This document shows, piece after piece, positions 34,344 to 42,673 of a DNA stretch of 64,000 nt (its first letter is position 1; the number at the start of each line of letters is the position of its first letter). The translations under genes were made by a program, and so were the position numbers. A model generated the notes under the pieces. The model ran no database searches and had not been told where the DNA came from. It was given only the letters and a program-made list of their open reading frames with translations. The DNA lies in assembly GCA_017614995.1 (NCBI GenBank), contig JAGAAX010000023.1, positions 1 to 64,000 on the forward strand, read 5' to 3'. Source of the DNA: Spirochaetaceae bacterium (GTDB lineage Bacteria > Spirochaetota > Spirochaetia > Treponematales > Treponemataceae).

Positions 34344-34966
34344 TTGCAGAAAAGGCTGACTAAATCAAAAGGTTCGGCGATTGTGTAGTCCGGCGACTCT
34401 ATCTTGCCGAAACCGTATAAAGCAAATGCAATGGGCACACCGGCTTTGGCACATGCATCAGCATCGCCCTGGGTGTCACCCACATAAACAGGAGACTTTA
34501 GATTGTTGCGCTTTGCAATAAGCTTTATGTTCTCGTCTTTGAGCAGACCGGTGTCGCCGTTGCAGGTAAAATCCTTAAAGTACGGTGCAAAGCCGGTTTT
34601 GCGCAGCAGAAGCTCAATGTAGCCGCTCTGGCAGTTGCTCACAATAAACAGCGGATATTTTGCCGAGAGCTTTTCGAGCGTTTCTGCCATTTTTGGGTAA
34701 AGCTTGCCAGATTCTCTTTCAACATAAGATTCTTCGTAATTGTAGCAGAGCGGCTTAAATTTGGCGCGCACTTCTTCAGGCTCGCGCGGCAGAATCCGCT
34801 CAATAATTGTGTCCATCGGAAGCCCGAAAAGCGACTTAAGCGTATCAGCCGTAACATGGGCATAGCTCAAGCCGCACCCGTCAAGTGCTGCGTTCCAAGC
34901 TTTTTCTACGACGGGCGTTGTATCCCAAATCGTTCCGTCTACATCAAATATTAGAGAATCTGCCAT
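34340..34966 (-). CDS. HAD-family phosphatase, phosphoglycolate phosphatase-like
   Basis: A 208-residue HAD hydrolase. Motif I FDVDGTIWD (nucleophile Asp), motif II IVSNCQ, motif III lysine, motif IV YVGDTQGDADACAKAGVP. The helical cap between I and II is the C1 type of the Gph/PgmB group. The substrate could be phosphoglycolate or a sugar phosphate. The gene starts 6 nt after the decarboxylase stop, so they are probably co-transcribed. Confidence 0.88.
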   Translation of the reverse strand: MADSLIFDVDGTIWDTTPVVEKAWNAALDGCGLSYAHVTADTLKSLFGLPMDTIIERILPREPEEVRAKFKPLCYNYEESYVERESGKLYPKMAETLEKLSAKYPLFIVSNCQSGYIELLLRKTGFAPYFKDFTCNGDTGLLKDENIKLIAKRNNLKSPVYVGDTQGDADACAKAGVPIAFALYGFGKIESPDYTIAEPFDLVSLFCN

Positions 34967-34972
34967 AAAGCC

Positions 34973-36166
34973 TTAGATTTCGTCCTCTTCAAGACCGTCT
35001 TCGCCCATGTAGTAGGTCTTGAGCGGCGGAAAACCGTTGAAAGCAACGCTTGCGTATGTTGATGTATATGCACCAGTAGAAAGCCAGTAAATCTTGTCGC
35101 CCGGCTTCAAATCTATAGGCAGCTTATATTTTTCAGTCTCGTAGATTATATCCATGCTGTCGCAGGTCGGGCCGGCAATAATGGTCAAGCCCTCTTTTCC
35201 GCCGTCTTTTTCGGTAATTACTGGATATTTGATAGATTCATCAATAGTTTCAATAAGTCCGTTGAACTTGCCGGCGTCAATGTAGACCCAGCGTTCAAGT
35301 GCGGTGTTGTTTTTGCGCGAAATAAGCACAATTTCTGACGTCAAAATGCCTGAATCGCCGACAAGAGAACGTCCCGGCTCAAGAATAATCATCGGAACGT
35401 CGTCGCCAAAGTCGTCCTGAAGGTATCTTGTAATTTCAGAAGCATATTCTTTCAGCTCGTTTGTCGGCTGAATATAATGTGCAGGGAAACCGCCGCCCAT
35501 GTTAATCATAGAAAGGCGGATGCCCTCCTCGTCTTCAAGCGACTCAAAAAGGTACTTTGTCTTTGCAATAGCGTCATTCCACTGACCGATGTCGCGCTGC
35601 TGGCTTCCTACATGGAAGCTGATGCCGTAAGGTGTAAGACCAAGATCGCGGGCAAGAACCAGAAGGTCATAAGCCATATCAGGGTGACAGCCGAATTTTC
35701 TAGAAAGCGGCCAGTCTGCTGTAGGTGAATTTTCAACAAGAATGCGGACAAAAACACGCGAACCAGGCGCATTTTTTGCGATAGTCTTCAAATCTTCTTT
35801 TGAGTCTGTCGCAAACATTCTTACGCCTTTCTCGTAAAAATACTTGATGTCCTTAGCCTTTTTAATGGTGTTTCCGTAAGAGATTCTGTCCGGCGAAATA
35901 TTAAGAGAAAGCACCTTATCAAGCTCATAGCGCGAAGCTATGTCGAAATTTGAGCCGAGAGAATCAAGCAGTCTTAAAACAGGAATGCCAGGATTCGATT
36001 TTACTGCATAATAAATATGCGCATAAGGAAATGAATCTTTGAGCTGAATAAAATTCTTTTTGATTGTTCTAAGATTCACTACAATGTTCGGAGTTTCAAA
36101 TCCCTTAGAAAAATCCAGGAACCGTTTCCACTCTGTGTCAGAAACAAAATCTTTGCGGTTAAACAT
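34973..36166 (-). CDS. type III PLP-dependent ornithine/lysine decarboxylase
   Basis: A 397-residue alanine-racemase-fold decarboxylase. The PLP lysine is in IYYAVKSNP, then SNFDIASRYEL, SFHVGSQQ, MINMGGGFPAHY, LEPGRSLVGDSG, and the active-site GPTCDSMDIIYE of the ornithine/lysine branch rather than diaminopimelate decarboxylase. It would make putrescine or cadaverine. A GGAAGG ribosome-binding site precedes the start. Whether ornithine or lysine is preferred cannot be read from sequence alone. Confidence 0.9.
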   Translation of the reverse strand: MFNRKDFVSDTEWKRFLDFSKGFETPNIVVNLRTIKKNFIQLKDSFPYAHIYYAVKSNPGIPVLRLLDSLGSNFDIASRYELDKVLSLNISPDRISYGNTIKKAKDIKYFYEKGVRMFATDSKEDLKTIAKNAPGSRVFVRILVENSPTADWPLSRKFGCHPDMAYDLLVLARDLGLTPYGISFHVGSQQRDIGQWNDAIAKTKYLFESLEDEEGIRLSMINMGGGFPAHYIQPTNELKEYASEITRYLQDDFGDDVPMIILEPGRSLVGDSGILTSEIVLISRKNNTALERWVYIDAGKFNGLIETIDESIKYPVITEKDGGKEGLTIIAGPTCDSMDIIYETEKYKLPIDLKPGDKIYWLSTGAYTSTYASVAFNGFPPLKTYYMGEDGLEEDEI

Positions 36167-36279
36167 ACAAATGCACCTTCCTGTTGAAACTATACTTTGG
36201 CGATAATATCACATTGTCTTGTAATGTGATATATTTATTTCACAATTTTTTGCATTTTTTTCAATTTTTTGCATAAGAC

Positions 36280-36394
36280 GTGTTCGGAAACTTCAGTTTT
36301 CCGAACACGAACTTATGTAAATCGCAATTTTGCAAGGCTTTAGCCTGAAAAATTGCAGACCTGTTCGAAAACTAACCGAGTTTCCGAACAGGTC
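36280..36394. repeat. three adjacent inverted repeats between genes
   Basis: Three hairpins in a row: GTGTTCGGAAA/TTTTCCGAACAC (36280-36308), GCAATTTT/AAAATTGC enclosing AGGCT/AGCCT (36324-36356), and GACCTGTTCG/CGAACAGGTC (36358-36394). The last, read in reverse, is almost the same as a sequence at 60086-60115. The block begins 3 nt after the stop of the minus-strand gene at 36398 and could terminate it. It leaves about 110 AT-rich bases before the decarboxylase gene, which hold its promoter region. Confidence 0.75.
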
Positions 36395-36397
36395 CAT

Positions 36398-37549
36398 CTA
36401 TTGAAGCATCGCGCCGTAATGCTTTTCGTACAAGAAGCGCTTGTCTTCAGGCTTGAGCGACTCAAAGCGGCAGATAACTGAAACGCGCGAGCCTTCAACA
36501 AGCACAGCCATTACAATACACTTTGCCGTAATTACGCGTATGCCTGCCCTGAATTCAAAAATGTATTCCTGCCGCTCCGTAAGCGAAATTGTGGTCAGGT
36601 CGCAGCCAAGGCAGAGGTACATATCTGAAATATAGAGAATGTCCATCGGAAGCACACGCCCCAAAACAGAACCGGCTTTTTTGTCCGGGTATTGCGAAAG
36701 ATATGCGGAAGCCGCAAGATAGACAAGCTGAAATTCGCACTTGGCGGCGTAATCTTCGATTCTGCACTGCCCGAAATAAGAACGCTCGATTGAGACAACA
36801 CTTGCCCTCGGTGCTTTGCTTATGGGCACATAAACGCAGTCTGCAAGAATATGCAGATTGTCGCGCACACGGGCAAGAGCATCAGAAAAAGGCGCGCGGT
36901 TGTCCAAATCTCTTGCTAGAAAACACGCACCATAAGGAAAAGGCGACGCAGACGGAAGCCGCTTGCCCGGAAAGAAGAGCATTTTTCCAGTCTGATGAAG
37001 CAGAGCCGCCAAATCTAAGGGCACGTCAGCCTCGCGCAAAAACGAATAACGCGAAAGCAGCGAAAAGAACAGAATCTCATCGTCAAATGAAACATTCTGC
37101 CAGATAAACGGCGAGAAAAGCGGAAAAAGCTTGTTTGAAACGCAGGAAACAAAGCTGTCGGGCTTTTTTGTTCCCTTTTTGTCAATATTATAAAAGAGCC
37201 TTCCATGATAGGCATTAATGTCAAAAACTTCTTCGTCTATTGTCTTGGCAATTTCTTTAGCTATGCCGATTGCGGCAGAATCGCCTTTTGTCTGCAAAAC
37301 TGAATCAAAGTGAAGACCGCGCTTATTAAAATAAAACGAAACAGTAACTTCGCTTTTTATTGTATGCATCCACAAAGGCACAAGGCTTTTTGGAAAAATG
37401 ATAACAGTCTCGCGCATAATATAAGAGCCAGTTTCAAGCCTGAAAGTATCTTCATATTGCGGCGCACCGGAAATTGTTAAAGCAGGCAATTCAGTCTTAA
37501 GATATTGGATTACAACATCACGCTGAATACCCGTCAGAACTTCATTCAT
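36398..37549 (-). CDS. conserved hypothetical protein, possible PilZ-like C-terminus
   Basis: A 383-residue protein with no signal peptide or membrane segment. The C-terminal 110 residues (LPMDILYISDMYLCLGC ... RVSVICRFESLKPEDKRFLYE) have the strand order and closing F-x-L-x3-D pattern of some PilZ-type domains, but the RxxxR and D/NxSxxG c-di-GMP motifs are not clear. I do not recognise the N-terminal part. The ATG overlaps the stop of the upstream lipoprotein gene by 8 nt, so the pair is translationally coupled. Confidence 0.5.
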   Translation of the reverse strand: MNEVLTGIQRDVVIQYLKTELPALTISGAPQYEDTFRLETGSYIMRETVIIFPKSLVPLWMHTIKSEVTVSFYFNKRGLHFDSVLQTKGDSAAIGIAKEIAKTIDEEVFDINAYHGRLFYNIDKKGTKKPDSFVSCVSNKLFPLFSPFIWQNVSFDDEILFFSLLSRYSFLREADVPLDLAALLHQTGKMLFFPGKRLPSASPFPYGACFLARDLDNRAPFSDALARVRDNLHILADCVYVPISKAPRASVVSIERSYFGQCRIEDYAAKCEFQLVYLAASAYLSQYPDKKAGSVLGRVLPMDILYISDMYLCLGCDLTTISLTERQEYIFEFRAGIRVITAKCIVMAVLVEGSRVSVICRFESLKPEDKRFLYEKHYGAMLQ

Positions 37550-38162
37550 TTACTTGTTCTCCAAAAATTACCTGTTCAATATACCACACTTCTTTGTCTT
37601 TTAAAACATAAATCAATAAATCTATATGTTTATTATCACCAGTCAGCCTTGCAGGAATTTCAATACAATTATCAAGAAAAGAAGGCTTGCCGTAAATTAT
37701 GTCACCGACTTCCGGCAGATTGTCAAAATAAGGCTGCATTACATAAGGCAGAAACGGATAAGACGGGTCTAAATATTTAGCCTCAACTACCCGTTTCTCT
37801 TTTCTGGCAAACGCCGCCTTGTTGAAAAACTCATCCAGCATGTTCAAAAGCTGATACTCAAGCCGCGATATATCAAGAGAGCCGAAGTCTTTATATTCGG
37901 GGTAAACATTTCCTGAAGGAAGAACGGCAAGACAGCCTGCCGGAAGCGGCGCACTTATTTCAGAAAGCTTAAGGACATAATCTTTCGGCGATTCTATTTC
38001 TTTTTCCCACTTTTTATCTTTAACTCTTTCGTCAACTGTTTCTTTTACAGTAGATTCTGTGGCTTTAAAGACTTCTGTTTCTTTGCTGCAAGAGAAAAAA
38101 CACCAAATAAACAGGCATACAAACAAGATAAATACACTTTTACGTGAAGTTAAACAAAGCAT
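37542..38162 (-). CDS. putative lipoprotein, function unknown
   Basis: A 206-residue protein. The N-terminus SVFILFVCLFIWCFFSCSKE is a signal segment ending at a cysteine; the FFSC sequence is a relaxed lipobox of the spirochaete kind. The mature part has a lysine/glutamate-rich stretch and then a globular domain (PAGCLAVLPSGNVYPEYKDF; EIPARLTGDNKHIDLLIYVL) that I cannot assign. It overlaps the next gene by 8 nt. TATAAT lies 15 nt before the ATG. Confidence 0.6.
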   Translation of the reverse strand: MLCLTSRKSVFILFVCLFIWCFFSCSKETEVFKATESTVKETVDERVKDKKWEKEIESPKDYVLKLSEISAPLPAGCLAVLPSGNVYPEYKDFGSLDISRLEYQLLNMLDEFFNKAAFARKEKRVVEAKYLDPSYPFLPYVMQPYFDNLPEVGDIIYGKPSFLDNCIEIPARLTGDNKHIDLLIYVLKDKEVWYIEQVIFGEQVNE

Positions 38163-38200
38163 GTTTTATTTTAGCATATTATACGGAAATAAGTCAGCTC

Positions 38201-38229
38201 TTGACAGAGCAATTATTCTGCTCTTAGAG
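38201..38229 (+). promoter_or_regulatory. promoter of the HD hydrolase gene
   Basis: TTGACA (38201-38206), 17-nt spacer, TTAGAG (38224-38229), then 12 nt to the ATG at 38242. No Shine-Dalgarno is seen, so the leader would be only about 5 nt. Confidence 0.5.
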
Positions 38230-38241
38230 TAAAAAACGTAT

Positions 38242-39561
38242 ATGATTTTATTTTCTGAAGCATTTAAATTGACAGAAGCGGTCAGAGACCCGGTCTGGCA
38301 CCACATTTATCTGACTGAAGCACTTATGAACGCGGCAGCCTCACCTGCTTTCAGACGGCTGTGGAAGATTCAGCAGCTTGGGCCGACTTCGCTTGTTTAC
38401 CCGGGCGCGACACACACGCGCGCAGCCCATTCATTCGGTGTTTATCACGTTGCGCTAAGGCTTTTAAGCACTTTATGCGAAAAAGACGCAGACCAGTGGG
38501 TTACACGACAGGGCTGCGCCTCGTTTCTTGCCGCGGCATTGTTCCACGACATCGGGCACTTTCCGTACACACACTCGCTTAAAGAGCTGCCGCTAAAAGA
38601 CCATGAAGACCTTTCCAGCTCGCTTATTCTGTCAGAGCCGCTTAAAACATTAATAGCAAAAACCGGCGCAGACCCCGAGCAGACCGCGGCAATCGTGAGC
38701 CACCAAAACACAGCAGACGATGAGACGCGCTTTTTTAGAATTCTGCTTTCGGGCGTGCTTGACCCCGACAAGCTTGACTACCTTAACAGGGACGCTTATT
38801 ACTGCGGCGTGCCTTACGGCATTCAGGATACAGATTTTATACTTTCTAGGCTCAAGCCTGACAAGCAGAAAGGCATTTACCTTGATTCGGCAAGCCTTAT
38901 GTCAATTGAACATGTACTTTTCTCAAAATATATGATGTACAGGGCTGTTTACTGGCATAAATACGTGCGCATAGCAACCGCAATGATGAAAAAGACTATT
39001 TTTGCCGCACTCAAAAAAAATGTAATCTGTCCTGAAGAACTTTATTCGCTAGACGATTCTTCGATTTTTACACTGATTGGCTCAAAAAACTTTGAGGAAA
39101 AATTCTGCGCGGAACAGCTTGAAAAGCACAGCCTTTTCCAGATTATTGCAGAAATTCCGTTTGACGAGAACAACAGCAGGCATACTGAACTTGAAAACCT
39201 TGAAAAACGAACCGCCGCAGAAATAAAGCTTGCAGAAGCAGCCGGAACAAAGCTGTGCAACCTTTTAATCGACATTCCGGAGAGGATTTCGTTTGAAAGC
39301 AATTTGTGGATAAGCGGCGAGAACTGCCCGTTTTCTTCAAGCTCTACTGTTTTTACGCCTGACACTGTAAAGGCTTTTACGCAGAACCTGCGGATAATCA
39401 GACTGGGCTTATGCAGAGAAGAAGCCTCTGAGCAGCGCATCAAAAAGCTTAAATCAGAATTTGAGGCACTGCTCGGTTCGAGTGCGCATAAGACTTTTCC
39501 AAGCAATAGTCAATCTAGCGCACCGCAGCAAGTTTCCGCTTCGCGAAAACTTGAAAGATAA
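38242..39561 (+). CDS. HD-domain phosphohydrolase (dGTPase-like, COG1078)
   Basis: A 439-residue protein of the SAMHD1/YwfO group: PAFRRLWKIQQLGPTSLVYPGATHTRAAHSFGVYHVA with the first histidine ligand, then the HD pair in ALFHDIGHFPYTHSLK, and LDPDKLDYLNRDAYYCGV. It probably removes triphosphate from deoxynucleotides or acts on another phosphoester. A few residues at the C-terminus are low complexity. Single gene, convergent with the TPR gene at 39.8 kb. Confidence 0.88.
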   Translation: MILFSEAFKLTEAVRDPVWHHIYLTEALMNAAASPAFRRLWKIQQLGPTSLVYPGATHTRAAHSFGVYHVALRLLSTLCEKDADQWVTRQGCASFLAAALFHDIGHFPYTHSLKELPLKDHEDLSSSLILSEPLKTLIAKTGADPEQTAAIVSHQNTADDETRFFRILLSGVLDPDKLDYLNRDAYYCGVPYGIQDTDFILSRLKPDKQKGIYLDSASLMSIEHVLFSKYMMYRAVYWHKYVRIATAMMKKTIFAALKKNVICPEELYSLDDSSIFTLIGSKNFEEKFCAEQLEKHSLFQIIAEIPFDENNSRHTELENLEKRTAAEIKLAEAAGTKLCNLLIDIPERISFESNLWISGENCPFSSSSTVFTPDTVKAFTQNLRIIRLGLCREEASEQRIKKLKSEFEALLGSSAHKTFPSNSQSSAPQQVSASRKLER

Positions 39562-39629
39562 TGTACAACTGCTCACTTTTGTGGCTGGTGCACACAAAGA
39601 CTGATGAACAAATGCGCAAGGGTGCGGAG

Positions 39630-39734
39630 CAGGGTTCAAAAATGCTCTGTTTGTTGCCGTCGCGAAAGCGATGTATTTATAGTTTCTTTGCAACAAACAG
39701 CGCATAGCGCATTATTGCGCGGTTTTGAACCCTG
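39630..39734. repeat. nested inverted repeat between convergent genes
   Basis: Outer arms CAGGGTTCAAAA (39630-39641) and TTTTGAACCCTG (39723-39734) are perfect, as are the inner arms CTGTTTGTTGC (39647-39657) and GCAACAAACAG (39690-39700). A CGCATAGCGC/GCGC stretch sits between the right arms. This could be a small palindromic mobile element, a structured RNA, or a bidirectional terminator. I see no gene in 39562-39817. Confidence 0.75.
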
Positions 39735-39777
39735 TGACGTGCCCGATAGAATATGTTCATAGGTACTCTTTTGGGAG

Positions 39778-39807
39778 GGATTGCTGAGCGCGCCCGACAA
39801 TGACACC
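39778..39807. repeat. degenerate copy of the palindromic unit seen at 85-160
   Basis: Read in reverse it gives GTCATTG, then CGGGCGCG, then GCAATCC. This keeps the frame GTCATT-stem-loop-stem-AATC of the two hairpins at 85-113 and 131-160, but the stem is imperfect. Confidence 0.45.
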
Positions 39808-39817
39808 AGCTTTTCAG

Positions 39818-40354
39818 CTATTTCTTTTCCGGCTCTTTCTTTTCAAGAAGTTTCATCATAGCTTCAATTGAGTCTTTTTGAGTTGTCTCAGGCTCTAATT
39901 TAAGATATGCGTCATAATCAGAAAAGGCGTCTTTGTATTTTTCAAGCTTTACGCGTGTGTTTGCGCGGTTGAGATAAGACGAAGAATAACTGTCATCGGC
40001 GGCAATTGAGCTTGTATAGAACTTTTCTGCCCTTGCAAAATCGTTAAGCGCAAAAGCCGAATTGCCTGCGTTAAAATACAGAAGCGCGCGGTTTGCAAAA
40101 GGCACTGTGCTGCCCTTTTCAAAAGCATTTATAGATTTTTCAAAATCGCCGGTCTGGTAATATGCAACGCCAAGATAATTATAAACCGAAGCGTCAGGAC
40201 CTTCCTGCTCAAGCACCTGAAGAAACAAAGTCTGTGCTTCTTTCGGTCTGTTATTTTTATATGCAGCAAATGCTCTGTCATACAAATCTGAGGCAAAGCA
40301 GCATGTTCCAATTAAAAACAATAAGGCTGAAATTATTATTATTTTTCGGCTCAT
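39818..40354 (-). CDS. secreted TPR-repeat protein
   Basis: A 178-residue protein beginning at ATG 40354, seven bases after AAGGAG; an in-frame ATG 30 bases upstream lacks a site. It has a signal peptide (RKIIIISALLFLIGTCCFAS) and three to four TPR units (LYDRAFAAYKNNRPKEAQ, VYNYLGVAYYQTGDFEKS, LLYFNAGNSAFALNDFARA, SYLNRANTRVKLEKYKDA). The cysteine pair near the cleavage site could be lipid-modified. It is probably a periplasmic scaffold. Confidence 0.8.
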   Translation of the reverse strand: MSRKIIIISALLFLIGTCCFASDLYDRAFAAYKNNRPKEAQTLFLQVLEQEGPDASVYNYLGVAYYQTGDFEKSINAFEKGSTVPFANRALLYFNAGNSAFALNDFARAEKFYTSSIAADDSYSSSYLNRANTRVKLEKYKDAFSDYDAYLKLEPETTQKDSIEAMMKLLEKKEPEKK

Positions 40355-40488
40355 AAAAAATCTCCTTGCAGACATATTCAACAACCAAAAGAAGTTTGAA
40401 TTGTTACACTTTTTTAAAGTTCATATTCTGAATATCGGCATTTTTTCGGGTGATTTATTGAATTTCTGTTAAGAGAGAAAAAGTTTAT

Positions 40489-40517
40489 TTGACATATCGA
40501 CATAAAACAATTAATCT
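40489..40517 (+). promoter_or_regulatory. promoter of the TPR/phosphoesterase operon
   Basis: TTGACA (40489-40494), 17-nt spacer, TAATCT (40512-40517), followed by a GGAGG ribosome-binding site before the TTG start at 40565. Confidence 0.5.
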
Positions 40518-40564
40518 TATTCTATAGGAACAAGTTTTATCCGTGTAATCATCTGGAGGTAATT

Positions 40565-41944
40565 TTGAATCCAACACTAATTCCTATTATTGCAATTTCT
40601 ATTGTAGCCGTTATCATTATTTTCTTTGTAATAAAATCTATGATTGCACCAAAACGCACTGAAGAAATCAGCCGTCTTACACAAGAAGGAAACTATATTA
40701 CTGCGATAAAACTTGGTAAGCTTCTTATCCAAAAAGACGAGCGCAACTTTCTTGCATGGTATTATCTTGGAAAAGCATATATCGCGAACAAGAACTACGA
40801 TCAGGCAATGGAAGTTTTCAACCATTTGAGCCAGCACGCCGAATTCGGCAGAGGCTTTTCTGAAATTGAATTCCGCCATGAAATTGCCAAGCTTTATGAG
40901 CTTTGCGGACAGAATGAAGAAGCTCTAAAAGAATATCTTCTGCTGACAAAGCAGGAATCCACAAACGATGACAATTTCTATCAGGCAGGACGCCTTTTTG
41001 AAAAACGTGAAAAAATGGAGCAGGCTTTTCAGTATTACAAGTCAGCTATTAAGATCAATGACAAAAACGCTGAAGCACACGCTGCCGTCGGCGTTATTCT
41101 GTATAAGACAAAACAGCAGGTTGACGCAAAGCAGGAAATTGAACGCGCCATAAAGCTTAATCCAAAGAATTTTGACTATTACTATCATCTTGGACGCATT
41201 CTCAAAGACAACAGATCTTATCCCGAAGCAGTCAATGCTTTTGAAAAGGCACTGCGCTCACCTGAATATAAGCAGAAGGCACTTCTTGAGCGCGGTTTGT
41301 GCTACATGGAAGTCAAAAGCTACGAAAAGGCTGTTGTTGAGCTTGAGCGCGCAATCAATATTTCCCAGTCAAGCGATTCGCTTGAGACGCTCTACTCGCG
41401 CTATCACCTTGCAACATGCTACGAGAATATGCGCAACTTAGATGCTGCCATAAAACAGTGGGAAATAATCGCAAAGATTAAGCGCAATTTCAAAGATGTT
41501 GCCTCAAAGCTTGCAGAATACAAAGACATTCAGACTAACGACCTGATGAAAGACTACCTCACAAGCTCAATCGGCGAATTTACCATTCTCTGCCAGAATC
41601 TTACAACTTCAGTGTTCAACATGGTCGCTACAGACATTCAGCCTGAAAGAGGCGGTGTTTCAATTACAGCCCTACCTTCAAACGACAAATCTGGCAAAGA
41701 CGACTGGATGAAGAACCGAATTCAAAAGACGCTTTTCTACTTTTTCAGAGAAAACACGCCTGTTGACGAAGACTTTTTGAGAAGAACTCTTGAAAATATG
41801 AAGAAGCACAATTTCGACAAATGTATTGTTTGTACAACAGCAGCCTACACCAGCTCTGCAATAAAGTTTGCAGACGGCAGACCTTTTGAGCTGATTGACA
41901 AACAGAAGCTCGATAATCTGCTTGCTAATGCCGGCAAAATATGA
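40565..41944 (+). CDS. membrane-anchored TPR protein
   Basis: 459 residues starting at TTG 40565, six bases after GGAGG. One N-terminal membrane segment (LIPIIAISIVAVIIIFFVIKS) is followed by about seven TPR units (ISRLTQEGNYITAIKLGK, LAWYYLGKAYIANKNYDQA, AHAAVGVILYKTKQQVDA and others) facing the cytoplasm. The C-terminal 130 residues are not TPR and contain FVRCTT-like sequence DKCIVCTTAAYTS, of a restriction-endonuclease-like style; no catalytic claim can be made. The downstream phosphoesterase overlaps the stop (ATGA). Confidence 0.8.
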   Translation: MNPTLIPIIAISIVAVIIIFFVIKSMIAPKRTEEISRLTQEGNYITAIKLGKLLIQKDERNFLAWYYLGKAYIANKNYDQAMEVFNHLSQHAEFGRGFSEIEFRHEIAKLYELCGQNEEALKEYLLLTKQESTNDDNFYQAGRLFEKREKMEQAFQYYKSAIKINDKNAEAHAAVGVILYKTKQQVDAKQEIERAIKLNPKNFDYYYHLGRILKDNRSYPEAVNAFEKALRSPEYKQKALLERGLCYMEVKSYEKAVVELERAINISQSSDSLETLYSRYHLATCYENMRNLDAAIKQWEIIAKIKRNFKDVASKLAEYKDIQTNDLMKDYLTSSIGEFTILCQNLTTSVFNMVATDIQPERGGVSITALPSNDKSGKDDWMKNRIQKTLFYFFRENTPVDEDFLRRTLENMKKHNFDKCIVCTTAAYTSSAIKFADGRPFELIDKQKLDNLLANAGKI

Positions 41945-42624
41945 AAATCCTATGTGTCTCTGATCAGATTGATCCTCTGGTATACAGTAATTCAGCAAAA
42001 GAGCATTTTAAGGATATAGACATAGTTTTGTGTGCCGGCGATCTGCCAATGGAATATATTGATTTTATTGTCTCAACATTGAACAAACCGACGTATTTCA
42101 TATTCGGCAATCACAATCTCAAAGAATTCGGATACTACCACAGAAATGCTGTACCGCAAGAAAGCGTAAATGCCTACTATGACAGAAGCCTGCTTTCTTA
42201 TGCGCATGGCGCGCATTATCTGGGCTTCAAGACCGCAAAGGCAGAGAACAATCTGCTTCTAGCCGGTGTATCAGGCTCAATACGCTATAATAAAGGCTTA
42301 AACCAATACACAGACAGAGAAATGTTTTTTAAGCTTCTATTGATGATTCCGGCACTTATTTTGAACAAGCTGAAATACGGGCGTTATCTGGACGTTTTTT
42401 TGACGCACACTCCTCCGCTCGATATTCATGACAAGAAAGACCCCTGTCACAGAGGTTTCAAATGCTACCGCTGGTTTCTTGAGAAATTCAAGCCGGCATA
42501 TATGATACATGGGCACATTCATTTGTATGACATTCAGGACACAAGAGTTTCTCAATTTTGTAATACAACGATTATAAATGCGTTCAGCCATTATATTTTA
42601 GAGATTGACACTAAGCAGTCTTAA
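41941..42624 (+). CDS. calcineurin-like metallophosphoesterase
   Basis: A 227-residue phosphoesterase: VSDQID where family members have D-x-H, CAGDLP, FGNHNLKEF, LTHTPPLDIHD, and MIHGHIHLY. The first metal motif is altered (SDQID instead of SDxH), so one metal ligand may be changed. Substrate unknown. It shares ATGA with the upstream TPR gene and is probably translated with it. Confidence 0.82.
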   Translation: MKILCVSDQIDPLVYSNSAKEHFKDIDIVLCAGDLPMEYIDFIVSTLNKPTYFIFGNHNLKEFGYYHRNAVPQESVNAYYDRSLLSYAHGAHYLGFKTAKAENNLLLAGVSGSIRYNKGLNQYTDREMFFKLLLMIPALILNKLKYGRYLDVFLTHTPPLDIHDKKDPCHRGFKCYRWFLEKFKPAYMIHGHIHLYDIQDTRVSQFCNTTIINAFSHYILEIDTKQS

Positions 42625-42673
42625 TGATATTACTTTTCTTCATTTTTAAGACGAAGCAAACAAGGAGGGGGCT

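Noticed and set aside
36589-37107. 172-codon open frame on the plus strand
   Set aside because: It lies opposite the hypothetical gene 36398-37549 and has an unlikely composition (rich in R, H, Q, C); it is a shadow frame.
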